37,642 nucleotides of DNA from Acidaminococcaceae bacterium (GCA_017460905.1 JAFTZZ010000032.1:1-37642); one strand, 5' to 3'; shown: positions 1-5,916, numbered from the stretch's first letter. Notes: a model not told the origin generated them from the letters alone. Numbers and translations: made by a program.

Positions 1-1
1 C

Positions 2-52
2 CCTAAATCAGAACCCGCGGTAACTTGGTATATTATAGCCATCGGCAAATAG
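2..52 (+). CDS. 3' end of a tail-fibre C-terminal cassette (partial, enters from the left)
   Basis: Reading in frame from position 2 gives a peptide ending WYIIAIGK followed by TAG at 50-52. It is identical to the last 16 residues of the minus-strand cassette at 495-719. It is therefore the end of a gp53-like domain whose start lies off the window. Its stop is 2 bases before the CAG codon of the next cassette, so translation from the left cannot run into that cassette. The duplicate could be a real second copy, or an assembly overlap left by inversion. Confidence 0.7.
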   Translation, partial: PKSEPAVTWYIIAIGK

Positions 53-53
53 T

Positions 54-63
54 ACAGTGGGGA
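54..63 (+). repeat. Recombination-site candidate 1 (ACAGTGGGGA)
   Basis: Ten bases shared by all five cassette starts in this array, encoding the Gln-Trp-Gly that opens each domain. This is the only copy on the plus strand, so it is inverted relative to the other four and could invert with any of them. Its role as a crossover site is inferred. Confidence 0.65.
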
Positions 64-276
64 ACTTATACTACATCAACAGATAATACGACAGTAAAAT
101 ATAATATATCTTTTCCGTCAGCCGTATATATAACCATCATAGGTATATGTAAAGATAATGATGCTTCTAGTACTTCTAATGTATACGTTAAATCGAATAC
201 AACGCAGCAATTTGTTGCCCGTGCAGTGGCTGGAGAACGACAAGGTAGTTTATTTTGGATGGCGCTAGGCAAATAG
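55..276 (+). CDS. Silent tail-fibre C-terminal cassette A1 (gp53-like domain)
   Basis: Encodes a 73-residue module starting QWGTYTT and ending FWMALGK-stop. The pattern QWG, a central FP motif and a terminal W-x-A-[IL]-G-K fits the gp53-like C-terminal domain of phage tail fibres, which forms the receptor-binding tip. It has no ribosome-binding site. The ATG at 25 lies in the end of the preceding cassette in another frame and is not a credible start. The module should be expressed only when fused behind the constant part of the fibre gene. It meets cassette A2 tail-to-tail at 276/277 with no spacer. Domain assignment is by pattern; host specificity is not predictable. Confidence 0.7.
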   Translation, partial: QWGTYTTSTDNTTVKYNISFPSAVYITIIGICKDNDASSTSNVYVKSNTTQQFVARAVAGERQGSLFWMALGK

Positions 277-492
277 TTATTTCCCTATTGCCATCCAAAA
301 ACCGTCAAGAGCATTGTAATTATCCCATTTCACCTGAAAAGCGGTTTTTGAATATGACCAAATTTCCACAGCTGTTTTATAGGCGTTGGATGCCTGTGTT
401 TGCGCTATGCACTGAATACCGAAACATTCACTCGGAAAACTGATTGGGTATATTATATCTGTTTTGGAAGTTAGGTTCCCTTTTCCCCACTG
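277..492 (-). CDS. Silent tail-fibre C-terminal cassette A2 (gp53-like domain)
   Basis: A 71-residue module on the minus strand starting QWGKGNLTS and ending FWMAIGK-stop. It is the partner of A1 inside the segment bracketed by the 64-bp inverted repeats. Inverting that segment would exchange A1 for A2 behind site 1. The terminal residues of A1 and A2 are nearly the same while the middles differ strongly, as expected for interchangeable receptor-binding tips on one conserved fold. It has no start signal of its own. Confidence 0.7.
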   Translation of the reverse strand, partial: QWGKGNLTSKTDIIYPISFPSECFGIQCIAQTQASNAYKTAVEIWSYSKTAFQVKWDNYNALDGFWMAIGK

Positions 493-546
493 TACTATTT
501 GCCGATGGCTATAATATACCAAGTTACCGCGGGTTCTGATTTAGGG
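483..546 (-). repeat. Right arm of the perfect inverted repeat
   Basis: Exact reverse complement of 1-64. The arm is made of the end of cassette B, its stop, and site 2 with two further shared bases. Outside 64/483 the two sides diverge at once (65 C against 482 T). Confidence 0.95.
484..493 (-). repeat. Recombination-site candidate 2 (ACAGTGGGGA)
   Basis: Minus-strand copy of the invariant 10-bp sequence at the start of cassette A2. It is preceded by the same CGGCAAATAGT context as site 1. Confidence 0.65.
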
Positions 547-719
547 ATACTAATATTTGTTTTAGTTACTTCGCCAACAGCACTTTCGTTAAATAAAAGC
601 CTGGCGTTGTTGGTGCTTTCCGAAATATTTTTTGAAACAGCATAAACGCCGTTGCTGAATGAGATAGGAAAAGTAAAAGTTGTTGAAGCCGATGTCGAAC
701 TAGTTACGGTTCCCCACTG
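495..719 (-). CDS. Silent tail-fibre C-terminal cassette B (gp53-like domain)
   Basis: A 74-residue module starting QWGTVTSSTS and ending WYIIAIGK-stop. It clearly resembles cassette D (QWGKVTNTTS ... FIIAIGY), including an FPI-[ST]-F motif and a VSES-type stretch, so B and D are paralogous variants. Its stop is 2 bases before site 2. No promoter or ribosome-binding site is seen. Its end is duplicated at 2-52. Confidence 0.7.
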   Translation of the reverse strand, partial: QWGTVTSSTSASTTFTFPISFSNGVYAVSKNISESTNNARLLFNESAVGEVTKTNISIPKSEPAVTWYIIAIGK

Positions 720-720
720 T
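711..720 (-). repeat. Recombination-site candidate 3 (ACAGTGGGGA)
   Basis: Invariant 10-mer at the start of cassette B. The TAA stop of cassette C ends exactly one base before CAG. Confidence 0.6.
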
Positions 721-936
721 TTATTTACCGATAGCAAACCAGTATGCACCATTATTACTGAAGTTCGGCAAATGGAACGTAGCGGTTGTTTTTGTTACCG
801 CAGTGGTTGATGAATCACCCGTAGTTTTTGAATTGTATATTGCAGGAGTACACATTGCCATATAGCAAGCTGTTGTAAACGAGGTTGGAAACGTTACCGA
901 AAATTCTTGCGTGGTAGCATTGGAATATCCCCACTG
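721..936 (-). CDS. Silent tail-fibre C-terminal cassette C (gp53-like domain)
   Basis: A 71-residue module starting QWGYSNATTQ, with a central TFPTSF motif, ending YWFAIGK-stop. It has the gp53-like pattern but a quite different middle from B and D. Reading from the ATG at 954 would run through the end of cassette D in the wrong frame, so a separate start is unlikely. Confidence 0.7.
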   Translation of the reverse strand, partial: QWGYSNATTQEFSVTFPTSFTTACYMAMCTPAIYNSKTTGDSSTTAVTKTTATFHLPNFSNNGAYWFAIGK

Positions 937-937
937 T
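928..937 (-). repeat. Recombination-site candidate 4 (ACAGTGGGGA)
   Basis: Invariant 10-mer at the start of cassette C. The TGA stop of cassette D overlaps the approach to the site, one base before CAG. Confidence 0.6.
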
Positions 938-1162
938 TCAATACCCAATGGCAATGATGAACCACGTAGTCGCAGGACTCGACGCAGGTATAGCGATTGC
1001 CTTTGTCGTTACTGTTCCAACAGCTCCTTCTTTGAATAGGATATTGTTTCCACTGGTGGATTCTGATACAGTCTTTGCAACTGCACATACTGCATTGGGA
1101 AACGTAATCGGGAAAGAAAAACCAGTAGTTCCAGAAGTAGTATTGGTAACTTTTCCCCACTG
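938..1162 (-). CDS. Silent tail-fibre C-terminal cassette D (gp53-like domain)
   Basis: A 74-residue module starting QWGKVTNTTS, with FPITFP in the middle, ending WFIIAIGY-stop. It is the last cassette before the recombinase. Upstream on the minus strand its frame stays open only for a short stretch (reading ...LLLSEPTLP) before a stop near 1210. This looks like a fragment of fibre sequence rather than a complete gene. So the constant fibre gene is not on this side and must lie off the left edge. Confidence 0.7.
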   Translation of the reverse strand, partial: QWGKVTNTTSGTTGFSFPITFPNAVCAVAKTVSESTSGNNILFKEGAVGTVTTKAIAIPASSPATTWFIIAIGY

Positions 1163-1163
1163 T
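1154..1163 (-). repeat. Recombination-site candidate 5 (ACAGTGGGGA)
   Basis: Invariant 10-mer at the start of cassette D and the outermost site on the recombinase side. Its upstream flank is unlike the other four, as expected for the end of an array. Confidence 0.6.
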
Positions 1164-1360
1164 GGAAGTGTTGGTTCTGATAACAAGAGGCTGTATTTTC
1201 CGTTACTTGATTAACTGACGAATCAAGTTTTAAAGAAATTAAAAGTAAAAAATCAATTATTTTTATCATTTTTGGAAGAAACAAAAGTAACATGTCCGAG
1301 TTATCCACAACCCAGCTTCCATGCCGGGCATGGATCTACAAAAGTAACGTATCGGTAACA
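1164..1360. other. Spacer between cassette array and recombinase gene
   Basis: AT-rich spacer of about 200 bp. It holds an 8-bp-stem hairpin, ACTTGATT/AATCAAGT (1205-1212 and 1221-1228), and a near-perfect palindrome CCATGCCGGGCATGG (1319-1333). A 14-base part of that palindrome recurs inside the recombinase gene near 1530. Either could bind the recombinase or end its transcript. No gene is seen. Confidence 0.5.
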
Positions 1361-2380
1361 CTATTTTAAAAGCTGAATTGCCTTGCGTAGCTGGCGTAAG
1401 TTTTTATGCGTATAGACCCTGTCCGTTACATCTCCGCCAGCATGGCCAAGGATGCGGCGCTTAGCGTTTTCGTTGGCGTCGGCGTTATCCAGTAAGGTTG
1501 TAACGGTGTGCCTGCAGTCGTGGGTGGTATGCCGGGCATGGATGGCAGCCATGATATGATTCCACAGCGAGCAGAACCGGCTGTAATTGTATGGCCGACC
1601 TGTCGGATCTGTCAGGAATAACGGCCCCGGGATATCCATACGCGCTTCAAATAACGGGAAGACTTTGCTGTGTATCGGGATGATCCGGATGCCGGCAACC
1701 GTCTTACTTTTTGTTATCCGGATGAAGCGTTGGCGCATATTGACGCTGCGTTTTTCCAGGGCTAGCAATTCCCCGACGCGCATGCCGGTATAGAGCAGTA
1801 TCAATACTGCATCAGTTCCGGGCGTGCCGCATTGCCAGAGACGGTTGATTTGTTGCCTGCTAAACGGCTTGTGTGGGCGAATCGGTTTATTTCTACCGAT
1901 TTTAAGTAATGGCGCATAGTTTTTGTTAACAATTTCATATTCACTCGCAAATTTTAAGAGCAGCGAGATTAAAGAGCGTACTTTCTTACAGGAGGCATAG
2001 GAAAGCCGCTCTTTTTTCATGCGGTCAATGACCTGCTGGTAATCGGCATATTTTATATCAGTGATCGGCATCTCATGGAGTAGAGCACAGTGCCGGAAAG
2101 CATTGTGGTAATTTGCTACGGTAGTTTCTGCTGGCTCTGTATCCGCTATGTGAGCAGGCAGCCAGCGATAAAAGACTTCTGCAAAAGTAATCTTATGCCC
2201 GGGAAGGACGTGGTTTTTATGGATTTTATTGTAATCGGCTTGATATATTTCAGCTTCAATCTGTGTTTCAAAGTATTCTACTGGCCGTTGCCGTCCTTCT
2301 TGCGTTACTACAAAAACAAACGGCCTCCTCCGGTTGCCGGATAATTTTTTAATAGAACCGTAACCATTAGGTTTTCTCAT
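1361..2380 (-). CDS. Tyrosine recombinase, probable tail-fibre cassette invertase (Rci-like role)
   Basis: A 339-residue tyrosine recombinase. The N-terminus has the GYGSI-K pattern of an AP2-like arm-binding domain (about 1-60). A SAM-like core-binding domain follows (about 64-155), then the catalytic domain from about 170. The catalytic set looks complete: R201 (TGMRVGEL), a Lys near 224-226, H287 and R290 (HDCRH), H313 (LGHAGG) and nucleophile Y323 (RVYTHK). The start at 2380 follows a GGGGGTGAT ribosome-binding site. It is transcribed towards the cassette array and lies between fibre cassettes and DUF4376, the only minus-strand gene in a plus-strand late region. Integrases of Bacillota phages usually lie beside an att site and the repressor; this one does not. 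Shuffling of the cassettes is therefore inferred from position. A misplaced integrase is the alternative. Confidence 0.8.
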   Translation of the reverse strand: MRKPNGYGSIKKLSGNRRRPFVFVVTQEGRQRPVEYFETQIEAEIYQADYNKIHKNHVLPGHKITFAEVFYRWLPAHIADTEPAETTVANYHNAFRHCALLHEMPITDIKYADYQQVIDRMKKERLSYASCKKVRSLISLLLKFASEYEIVNKNYAPLLKIGRNKPIRPHKPFSRQQINRLWQCGTPGTDAVLILLYTGMRVGELLALEKRSVNMRQRFIRITKSKTVAGIRIIPIHSKVFPLFEARMDIPGPLFLTDPTGRPYNYSRFCSLWNHIMAAIHARHTTHDCRHTVTTLLDNADANENAKRRILGHAGGDVTDRVYTHKNLRQLRKAIQLLK

Positions 2381-2416
2381 AATATCACCCCCACAAATAT
2401 TATAGGAGGATAAAAA

Positions 2417-2989
2417 ATGCCAGATAATATGATGTTTTTAATAAAATTTGACCCCAAAACAGGGGAACGCCTTAGTACAATCCCTTATGATAACGATATC
2501 ACACCGGAAAAGGCAGAAGCAATGCTGGCAGACGGCTATGAACTTGTGCCGTATGAAGACTGGAACCTGCTGATCGGGAACGTAGACGGCAAAGAATATG
2601 TCAAAGATATCGTTCATGGCAGCGGATATATTGAAAAGCCGCAAAAAGTACCTACGCTGCAGGAAGCGCAGGAGGTAAAAATTGCAGAGCTAAAAAATAT
2701 TCGGAACGCAAAAGAGGTTGCGCCGCTGAACAATTTTGACGTAGATGAACGCAGTATTACCCGGTTGCAGATCGCTCAGAAGGTCTTGGCGCAGTCCGGC
2801 GGTACCGTTGACTGGACAATGGCTGATAATACGGTTAAAGCAATCGCCGCTGAAGATATTTCCGCCGTGTTCATCGCGTTGGCCATCCGGAGCACAGAAC
2901 TTCATGCGCAGTATCGGGGCTTAAAAGCTTCCGTCATGGCGGCAACCACAAACGAAGAAATTAACACTATTGAGTGGACGGAGGGATAA
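2417..2989 (+). CDS. DUF4376-type phage protein, downstream of tail fibre
   Basis: A 190-residue protein whose C-terminal part (about 88-190) matches the DUF4376 pattern seen in phage proteins encoded right after tail fibres. It starts with AELKNIRNAKE, has a central DERS-x-TRLQIA and ends in E-x-I-x-TIEW. The N-terminus (FDPKTGERLSTIPYD) resembles the start of other tail-fibre-associated proteins. A role in fibre attachment or assembly is plausible but unproven. The ATG at 2417 has an ideal AGGAGG at 2404-2409. It is followed after 2 bases by the holin start. Confidence 0.7.
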   Translation: MPDNMMFLIKFDPKTGERLSTIPYDNDITPEKAEAMLADGYELVPYEDWNLLIGNVDGKEYVKDIVHGSGYIEKPQKVPTLQEAQEVKIAELKNIRNAKEVAPLNNFDVDERSITRLQIAQKVLAQSGGTVDWTMADNTVKAIAAEDISAVFIALAIRSTELHAQYRGLKASVMAATTNEEINTIEWTEG

Positions 2990-2991
2990 TC

Positions 2992-3564
2992 ATGGAAGTA
3001 CTATCCAAATTTTTAGACCGTCTGGCCAATTTTGATTTATGGGCTGCCGCGGCAATTATATATGCCGCCGGAACAAAACTTTGCGGATCCAACTTCTGGC
3101 CAGTTTTGTTTCTGACCTTTCTGATGATTGGCTTTGATACATTGACTCGCTGGGACTGCATCTGTAAACGGTACATTATGGATCACGATCTGGAAGAGCA
3201 GGATATCCGATTAATCAAGATGTCCAGAGTCATCGTGCAGTTTTTCAAAAACGAGACTTGGTGTGAGGAGTATCTTTCAAGCCGGGCATTTGGCCGGATT
3301 GCAGAAAAACTAATCGTTTATTCCCTAGCATTGATTATCTTTTTCGGAATGGGGCAATGGGCACCAGAAATTCACATGTTTGGGATTGATGTTGTACCCA
3401 AAAACGTATTCCCGGGAATCATCTGCGTAGTACTGTTTCTGATAGAAGTCAGTTCTTTAAATGAAAACTTGATTGAGCTCGGCTATCAGGGTGTTTCTGA
3501 ATATGTCCAGCGGTTTATAGACGCTCTGCTGGACAGAATCGCGCCGAAAAAGAAGGAGGGTTGA
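2992..3564 (+). CDS. Phage holin family protein
   Basis: A 190-residue membrane protein with hydrophobic stretches at about 17-42, 105-122 and 132-152. It ends in a charged tail (DRIAPKKKEG), as holins often do. It sits directly before an endolysin gene, which is the main support for the call; the sequence resembles the large toxin-secretion/phage-lysis holin family. The start at 2992 is chosen over an upstream ATG at 2974 because GGAGGG (about 2980-2985) fits it and the upstream start would overlap the previous gene. It would form holes in the cytoplasmic membrane to release or trigger the endolysin. Confidence 0.7.
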   Translation: MEVLSKFLDRLANFDLWAAAAIIYAAGTKLCGSNFWPVLFLTFLMIGFDTLTRWDCICKRYIMDHDLEEQDIRLIKMSRVIVQFFKNETWCEEYLSSRAFGRIAEKLIVYSLALIIFFGMGQWAPEIHMFGIDVVPKNVFPGIICVVLFLIEVSSLNENLIELGYQGVSEYVQRFIDALLDRIAPKKKEG

Positions 3565-3566
3565 AA

Positions 3567-4004
3567 ATGCTGTACAGAAGCAAACACTGGTCTGTAAAGG
3601 AATGGGACTGCTACGGCAGGAGCAGGAATGAATATGCCTGGGATGATGAAACAGAGCATCTTTGTACCGATAACGAAAAAACAGCCAATCTGTTCCGGAT
3701 TTTGGATATGTTGCGTGACTGGGATCCCCGATGGCGTGTCAATCTGACTTACAAAGGTTGGAACAGCGGCTATCGCGATGAATATGTGAATAGCGCGTGC
3801 AGCGGCGTATGGGACAGCTACCACAAGAAAGGCTGTGCTGCGGATATCCATATCGGCGGACAGGATGACCTGGATACGGAACTGGCAAAGACGGTCATGG
3901 TGGCAGCGGAGGCATGGGGGCTGCAGGATAAACTGGGAATCGGTCTGTATGGCGACTGGATTCATATTGATACCCGCGGCTATACATCGAGATGGAGGGG
4001 GTAA
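3567..4004 (+). CDS. Endolysin, peptidase M15-type (D-Ala-D-Ala carboxypeptidase-like)
   Basis: A 145-residue protein with the zinc-binding pattern of M15 peptidases. SYHKKGCAADIHI supplies H86 and D93, and GDWIHIDTRG supplies H133 with D135 next to it. These enzymes cut stem peptides of peptidoglycan. There is no signal peptide, which fits holin-dependent release. The ATG at 3567 is preferred over TTG 3561, because AAGGAGGG lies 7 bases upstream of the ATG but abuts the TTG. It overlaps nothing and is followed one base later by the next start, so the lysis genes are tightly coupled. Confidence 0.82.
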   Translation: MLYRSKHWSVKEWDCYGRSRNEYAWDDETEHLCTDNEKTANLFRILDMLRDWDPRWRVNLTYKGWNSGYRDEYVNSACSGVWDSYHKKGCAADIHIGGQDDLDTELAKTVMVAAEAWGLQDKLGIGLYGDWIHIDTRGYTSRWRG

Positions 4005-4005
4005 A

Positions 4006-4389
4006 ATGTATGATGTTTCAGAGCTTAGATCTCAAAACAAAAAAACTGTTGTTGCTGTTCTTATCGTTGCTCTGTTGGCGGGTACTTTTTGCGCCGGGGA
4101 CCTGTTCGGCATTCGGAATGCCGGAGCCGGAGTACACGATCACGGAGACGGAGCTGAGTACGTTAGAGAACAACTTAGCACAGCTCAGGTCAATCAACGA
4201 GAGATTACAGATGGAATTGCAGGCGCAGAAGCGGGAGCTGCACGTATTGAAGCAGGAATCCGGCACGTTGCTGAATCAGTTGCAGCTACTGAAGCAGCGG
4301 TCGGAGACACAGCAGAACTTATTGATCAATGCCAACAAATCCTTGGCCGAGTACGCAACCGAGGCAAAGCGGGAGCGTCTGCGCATTAA
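4006..4389 (+). CDS. Spanin-like membrane protein, frame 1 of an overlapping pair
   Basis: A 127-residue protein with a short polar N-terminus, one membrane segment (about 14-32, VVAVLIVALLAGTF) and then a long helical part rich in Ala, Glu and Gln with few prolines. It ends QILGRVRNRGKAG. This is the layout of an inner-membrane spanin or similar lysis accessory protein. The ATG at 4006 lies just downstream of GGAGGGGG. The gene is almost wholly contained in a second plausible gene in another frame (4010-4453). Both start within 7 bases of each other (ATG at 4006, 4010 and 4013) and share one ribosome-binding site. No signature residue proves function. Confidence 0.6.
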   Translation: MYDVSELRSQNKKTVVAVLIVALLAGTFCAGDLFGIRNAGAGVHDHGDGAEYVREQLSTAQVNQREITDGIAGAEAGAARIEAGIRHVAESVAATEAAVGDTAELIDQCQQILGRVRNRGKAGASAH

Positions 4390-4453
4390 GGCACAGCGTA
4401 ATACTTGGGAGGCTGTAGCCGCCTGTGCCATCATTGCGCTGGCAGTAAAATAA
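4010..4453 (+). CDS. Coiled-coil envelope protein, frame 2 of an overlapping pair (spanin-like)
   Basis: A 147-residue protein with an N-terminal hydrophobic segment (about 12-32). A strong heptad-like coiled coil follows at about 48-112 (ENNLAQLRSINERLQ and similar). A basic stretch (KRERLRIKAQR) and a C-terminal hydrophobic segment (AVAACAIIALAVK) end it. Such order is unlikely by chance in an alternative frame. It overlaps the 4006-4389 gene by 380 bases. Nested reading frames are known for lysis genes such as Rz/Rz1, so an analogous spanin pair is a fair inference. No clear lipobox is seen, so an outer-membrane-type spanin is not supported. The start could also be ATG 4013. Confidence 0.6.
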   Translation: MMFQSLDLKTKKLLLLFLSLLCWRVLFAPGTCSAFGMPEPEYTITETELSTLENNLAQLRSINERLQMELQAQKRELHVLKQESGTLLNQLQLLKQRSETQQNLLINANKSLAEYATEAKRERLRIKAQRNTWEAVAACAIIALAVK

Positions 4454-4458
4454 TTAAA

Positions 4459-4484
4459 GCCGTCCGATACGGGCGGCTTATTTT
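4459..4484 (+). terminator. Terminator after the lysis cassette
   Basis: Stem GCCGTCC/GGGCGGC (one G-U pair) with a 5-base loop, followed by TTATTTT, 6 bases after the stop of the last lysis gene. Confidence 0.8.
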
Positions 4485-4560
4485 ACAATAGGTATAAATC
4501 AAGGTACAAAAAAACTGTCAAACTGCAGTCATAGCAAGGCAATAAGCTATTTTTTTATAC

Positions 4561-4650
4561 TTCTCACATGGCAGAGGTCCTGGGTTCAAGCCCCAGTCCG
4601 AGTACCACGTAAAAAATCCCCGAAACCGCAGTAACATGCGGGTTTCGGGG
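4561..4650 (+). repeat. Attachment site: 3' part of a tRNA gene (probably tRNA-Val CAC) plus its terminator
   Basis: Starting abruptly in the anticodon loop (CTCACAT), the sequence continues through the T-arm (CTGGG/CCCAG around TTCAAGC) and acceptor strand to an encoded CCA at 4605-4607. No 5' half of a tRNA lies upstream. The same block recurs at 10627-10716 with few differences (A4588 against G10654, and small changes near the terminator). This is the usual scar of integration into the 3' end of a tRNA gene. It is the right junction of the prophage and the left end of the 6-kb element. Confidence 0.88.
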
Positions 4651-4660
4651 TTCTTTTTGT
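4618..4660 (+). terminator. tRNA terminator carried in the att block
   Basis: Long stem CCCCGAAACC...GGTTTCGGGG extended by GCA/TGC with one bulge, followed by TTCTTTTT. A diverged copy lies at 10684-10728. Confidence 0.8.
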
Positions 4661-4720
4661 TTGCGGAAAAATTTCCGGCAAAAGACAGCTTTTAACGGTT
4701 TTCTGGACAACTTTTTGACG

Positions 4721-4744
4721 AACCGTGCCAAAAACCGTGCCAAA
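4721..4744. repeat. Tandem 12-bp repeat near the att site
   Basis: AACCGTGCCAAA occurs twice in direct tandem, between the att block and the integrase gene. The position suits integrase arm-binding sites, but this is inferred. Confidence 0.6.
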
Positions 4745-4746
4745 AA

Positions 4747-4779
4747 ATTACCGCCCGGAGGGTGGTTCCGAGCGGTAAT
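4747..4779 (-). terminator. Integrase terminator
   Basis: On the minus strand, stem ATTACCGC/GCGGTAAT is followed by a T run (the A run at 4742-4746 on the plus strand), just after the integrase stop. Confidence 0.75.
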
Positions 4780-4785
4780 CGGTTC

Positions 4786-5916
4786 TTATTTTGCGGCCTC
4801 GATCTGCGGCCGGATTTTTGCTTTTTTCCTCTGGTATTCCTCTATAAGCCGCCGGTTATAACCGGGCATTGAGTGACCGTACATATTAAGGGTGGTTGTG
4901 GCGCTCGCATGGCCAAGGATCCGGGAGACTTCCAGAACAGGGATCCCCTTGGCCAGGGCGGCCGTGGCGAAGGTGTGCCGGAACGCATGGATGTGCTTCA
5001 GCTCGATCCCCGCCTCGCTGCAAATTTTTACCCAGTCCCTCCGCACGTTGTTATAGTTCCACGCATTCCCGCGCTTTGTAACAAACAGGAAGCCCGTCAG
5101 GCGGGATATATTTCCTTCATGCCGCAGCTTCCGGATCCGGTCCAGCGCCTTGTCAAAAAGGATGGGGATGTACCGGTTGCCGGACCGGGTCTTCGGCTCG
5201 TTAAAATTATTCCCGGCGCGGCCGACCTTGGTCCTGCAGACGTGGATCTCCTGGTTGTCAAAATCAATGTCCTCAAAACAGAGCGCGCACAGTTCGCCGA
5301 TCCGCATCCCGGTCACCAGCAGCAGATAAAAGAAGGAATAGTACCGGCGCCACCGATCGTTACGTTTCAGGATCCGGAACAGGCGGAGCAGCTCCGGGAA
5401 AGTGAAAATGGAAATCTCTTCCTGGGTAACCTTCGGGGGCTCGACGGCGTCCATCGGGTTCCGGAGGATCCGCCGGGTGATAAACGCCTTTTTCATGGCA
5501 GCGTTGAGCAGCTTGTGGATTTTATAAATCGAAGCAGGGGAGAGTGTGCCGGCGTACGAATTGTACAGCGCCTGAATATGGTCAGCTGTGACCTGGTCCA
5601 GGGGAAGCGCATATATCGGCAGCAGTTTTTTGGCGGTGTACTTGGTACGTTCAAAGGTCTGCGGCCGGTACTTCGGCTTGAGATAGGTCCGCATGAATTC
5701 AATGATCCATTCGCCCAGGGAGACGCTGGAAGCGCAAACCTCAAAACCGTTCTCCTTTAGCTTCCGGATGGCCCGGGCAAAGTTCTTTGCTTCCTTTTCC
5801 CCTGCCTTGGTGTGGGGGAAACGTTTCTTCCGGGATTTGCCGTTGTCGTAAAACCGGCAGGTGTAATACTGGTACTTCCCATTTTTCTCTTCATAAACCG
5901 TTCCGTCTCCGTACAT
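4786..5916 (-). CDS. int: Phage-type tyrosine integrase of the 6-kb element
   Basis: A 376-residue integrase. The N-terminal part (about 1-60) fits an arm-type DNA-binding domain. A SAM-like core-binding domain follows at about 65-150, then the catalytic domain. Catalytic residues are R205 (TGMRIGEL), K242 (PKTRSGN), H310 and R313 (HAFRHTF), H336 (LGHAS) and Y346 (NMYGH). It sits 180 bp from the tRNA-derived att copy and points towards it, the normal placement for an enzyme using that site. The start at 5916 has AAGGAGG about 10 bases upstream. It differs clearly from the recombinase at 1361-2380, so the two enzymes have separate jobs. Confidence 0.92.
   Translation of the reverse strand: MYGDGTVYEEKNGKYQYYTCRFYDNGKSRKKRFPHTKAGEKEAKNFARAIRKLKENGFEVCASSVSLGEWIIEFMRTYLKPKYRPQTFERTKYTAKKLLPIYALPLDQVTADHIQALYNSYAGTLSPASIYKIHKLLNAAMKKAFITRRILRNPMDAVEPPKVTQEEISIFTFPELLRLFRILKRNDRWRRYYSFFYLLLVTGMRIGELCALCFEDIDFDNQEIHVCRTKVGRAGNNFNEPKTRSGNRYIPILFDKALDRIRKLRHEGNISRLTGFLFVTKRGNAWNYNNVRRDWVKICSEAGIELKHIHAFRHTFATAALAKGIPVLEVSRILGHASATTTLNMYGHSMPGYNRRLIEEYQRKKAKIRPQIEAAK

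Larger units (their letters stand above)
1..64 (+). repeat. Left arm of a perfect inverted repeat
   Basis: Positions 1-64 are the exact reverse complement of 483-546. The arm holds the last 16 codons and stop of a tail-fibre cassette plus the conserved ACAGTGGGGA site at 54-63. It may extend left beyond the window. The two arms bracket a 418-bp segment with two tail-to-tail cassettes, which is the geometry of an invertible segment. Confidence 0.95.
1..4560. mobile_element. Right end of a prophage (tail-fibre array, recombinase, lysis cassette)
   Basis: The gene order on the plus strand is tail-fibre C-terminal cassettes, DUF4376 protein, holin, endolysin and spanin-like genes. This is the usual late-region order at the right end of a Bacillota prophage. 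It stops at a tRNA-derived attachment sequence at 4561. The capsid, tail and integrase genes of this prophage are not in the window and are inferred to lie to the left. The left edge is the start of the window, not a real boundary. Confidence 0.8.
4454..4785. other. Gene-free junction between prophage and second element
   Basis: This stretch holds the lysis terminator, a short AT-rich region, the tRNA-derived attachment sequence with the former tRNA terminator, a 12-bp tandem repeat and the integrase terminator. The 66-codon reading frame at 4661-4861 runs through these elements and into the integrase gene antisense, and is not credible. Confidence 0.7.

Noticed and set aside
25-54. ATG at 25 (and the same in the other cassettes) as real starts
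   Set aside because: These codons lie in the end of the preceding cassette in another frame and have no ribosome-binding site.
1301-1309. TTATCCACA, a perfect DnaA-box match
   Set aside because: A single copy without DNA unwinding region or replication gene; chance match is likely.
1-1360. Diversity-generating retroelement as the cause of fibre variation
   Set aside because: No reverse transcriptase gene and no template/variable repeat pair with adenine-biased differences; whole cassettes differ instead.
4561-4607. Functional tRNA gene at 4561 or 10627
   Set aside because: Only the 3' part from the anticodon loop onward is present; no D-arm or 5' acceptor strand upstream.
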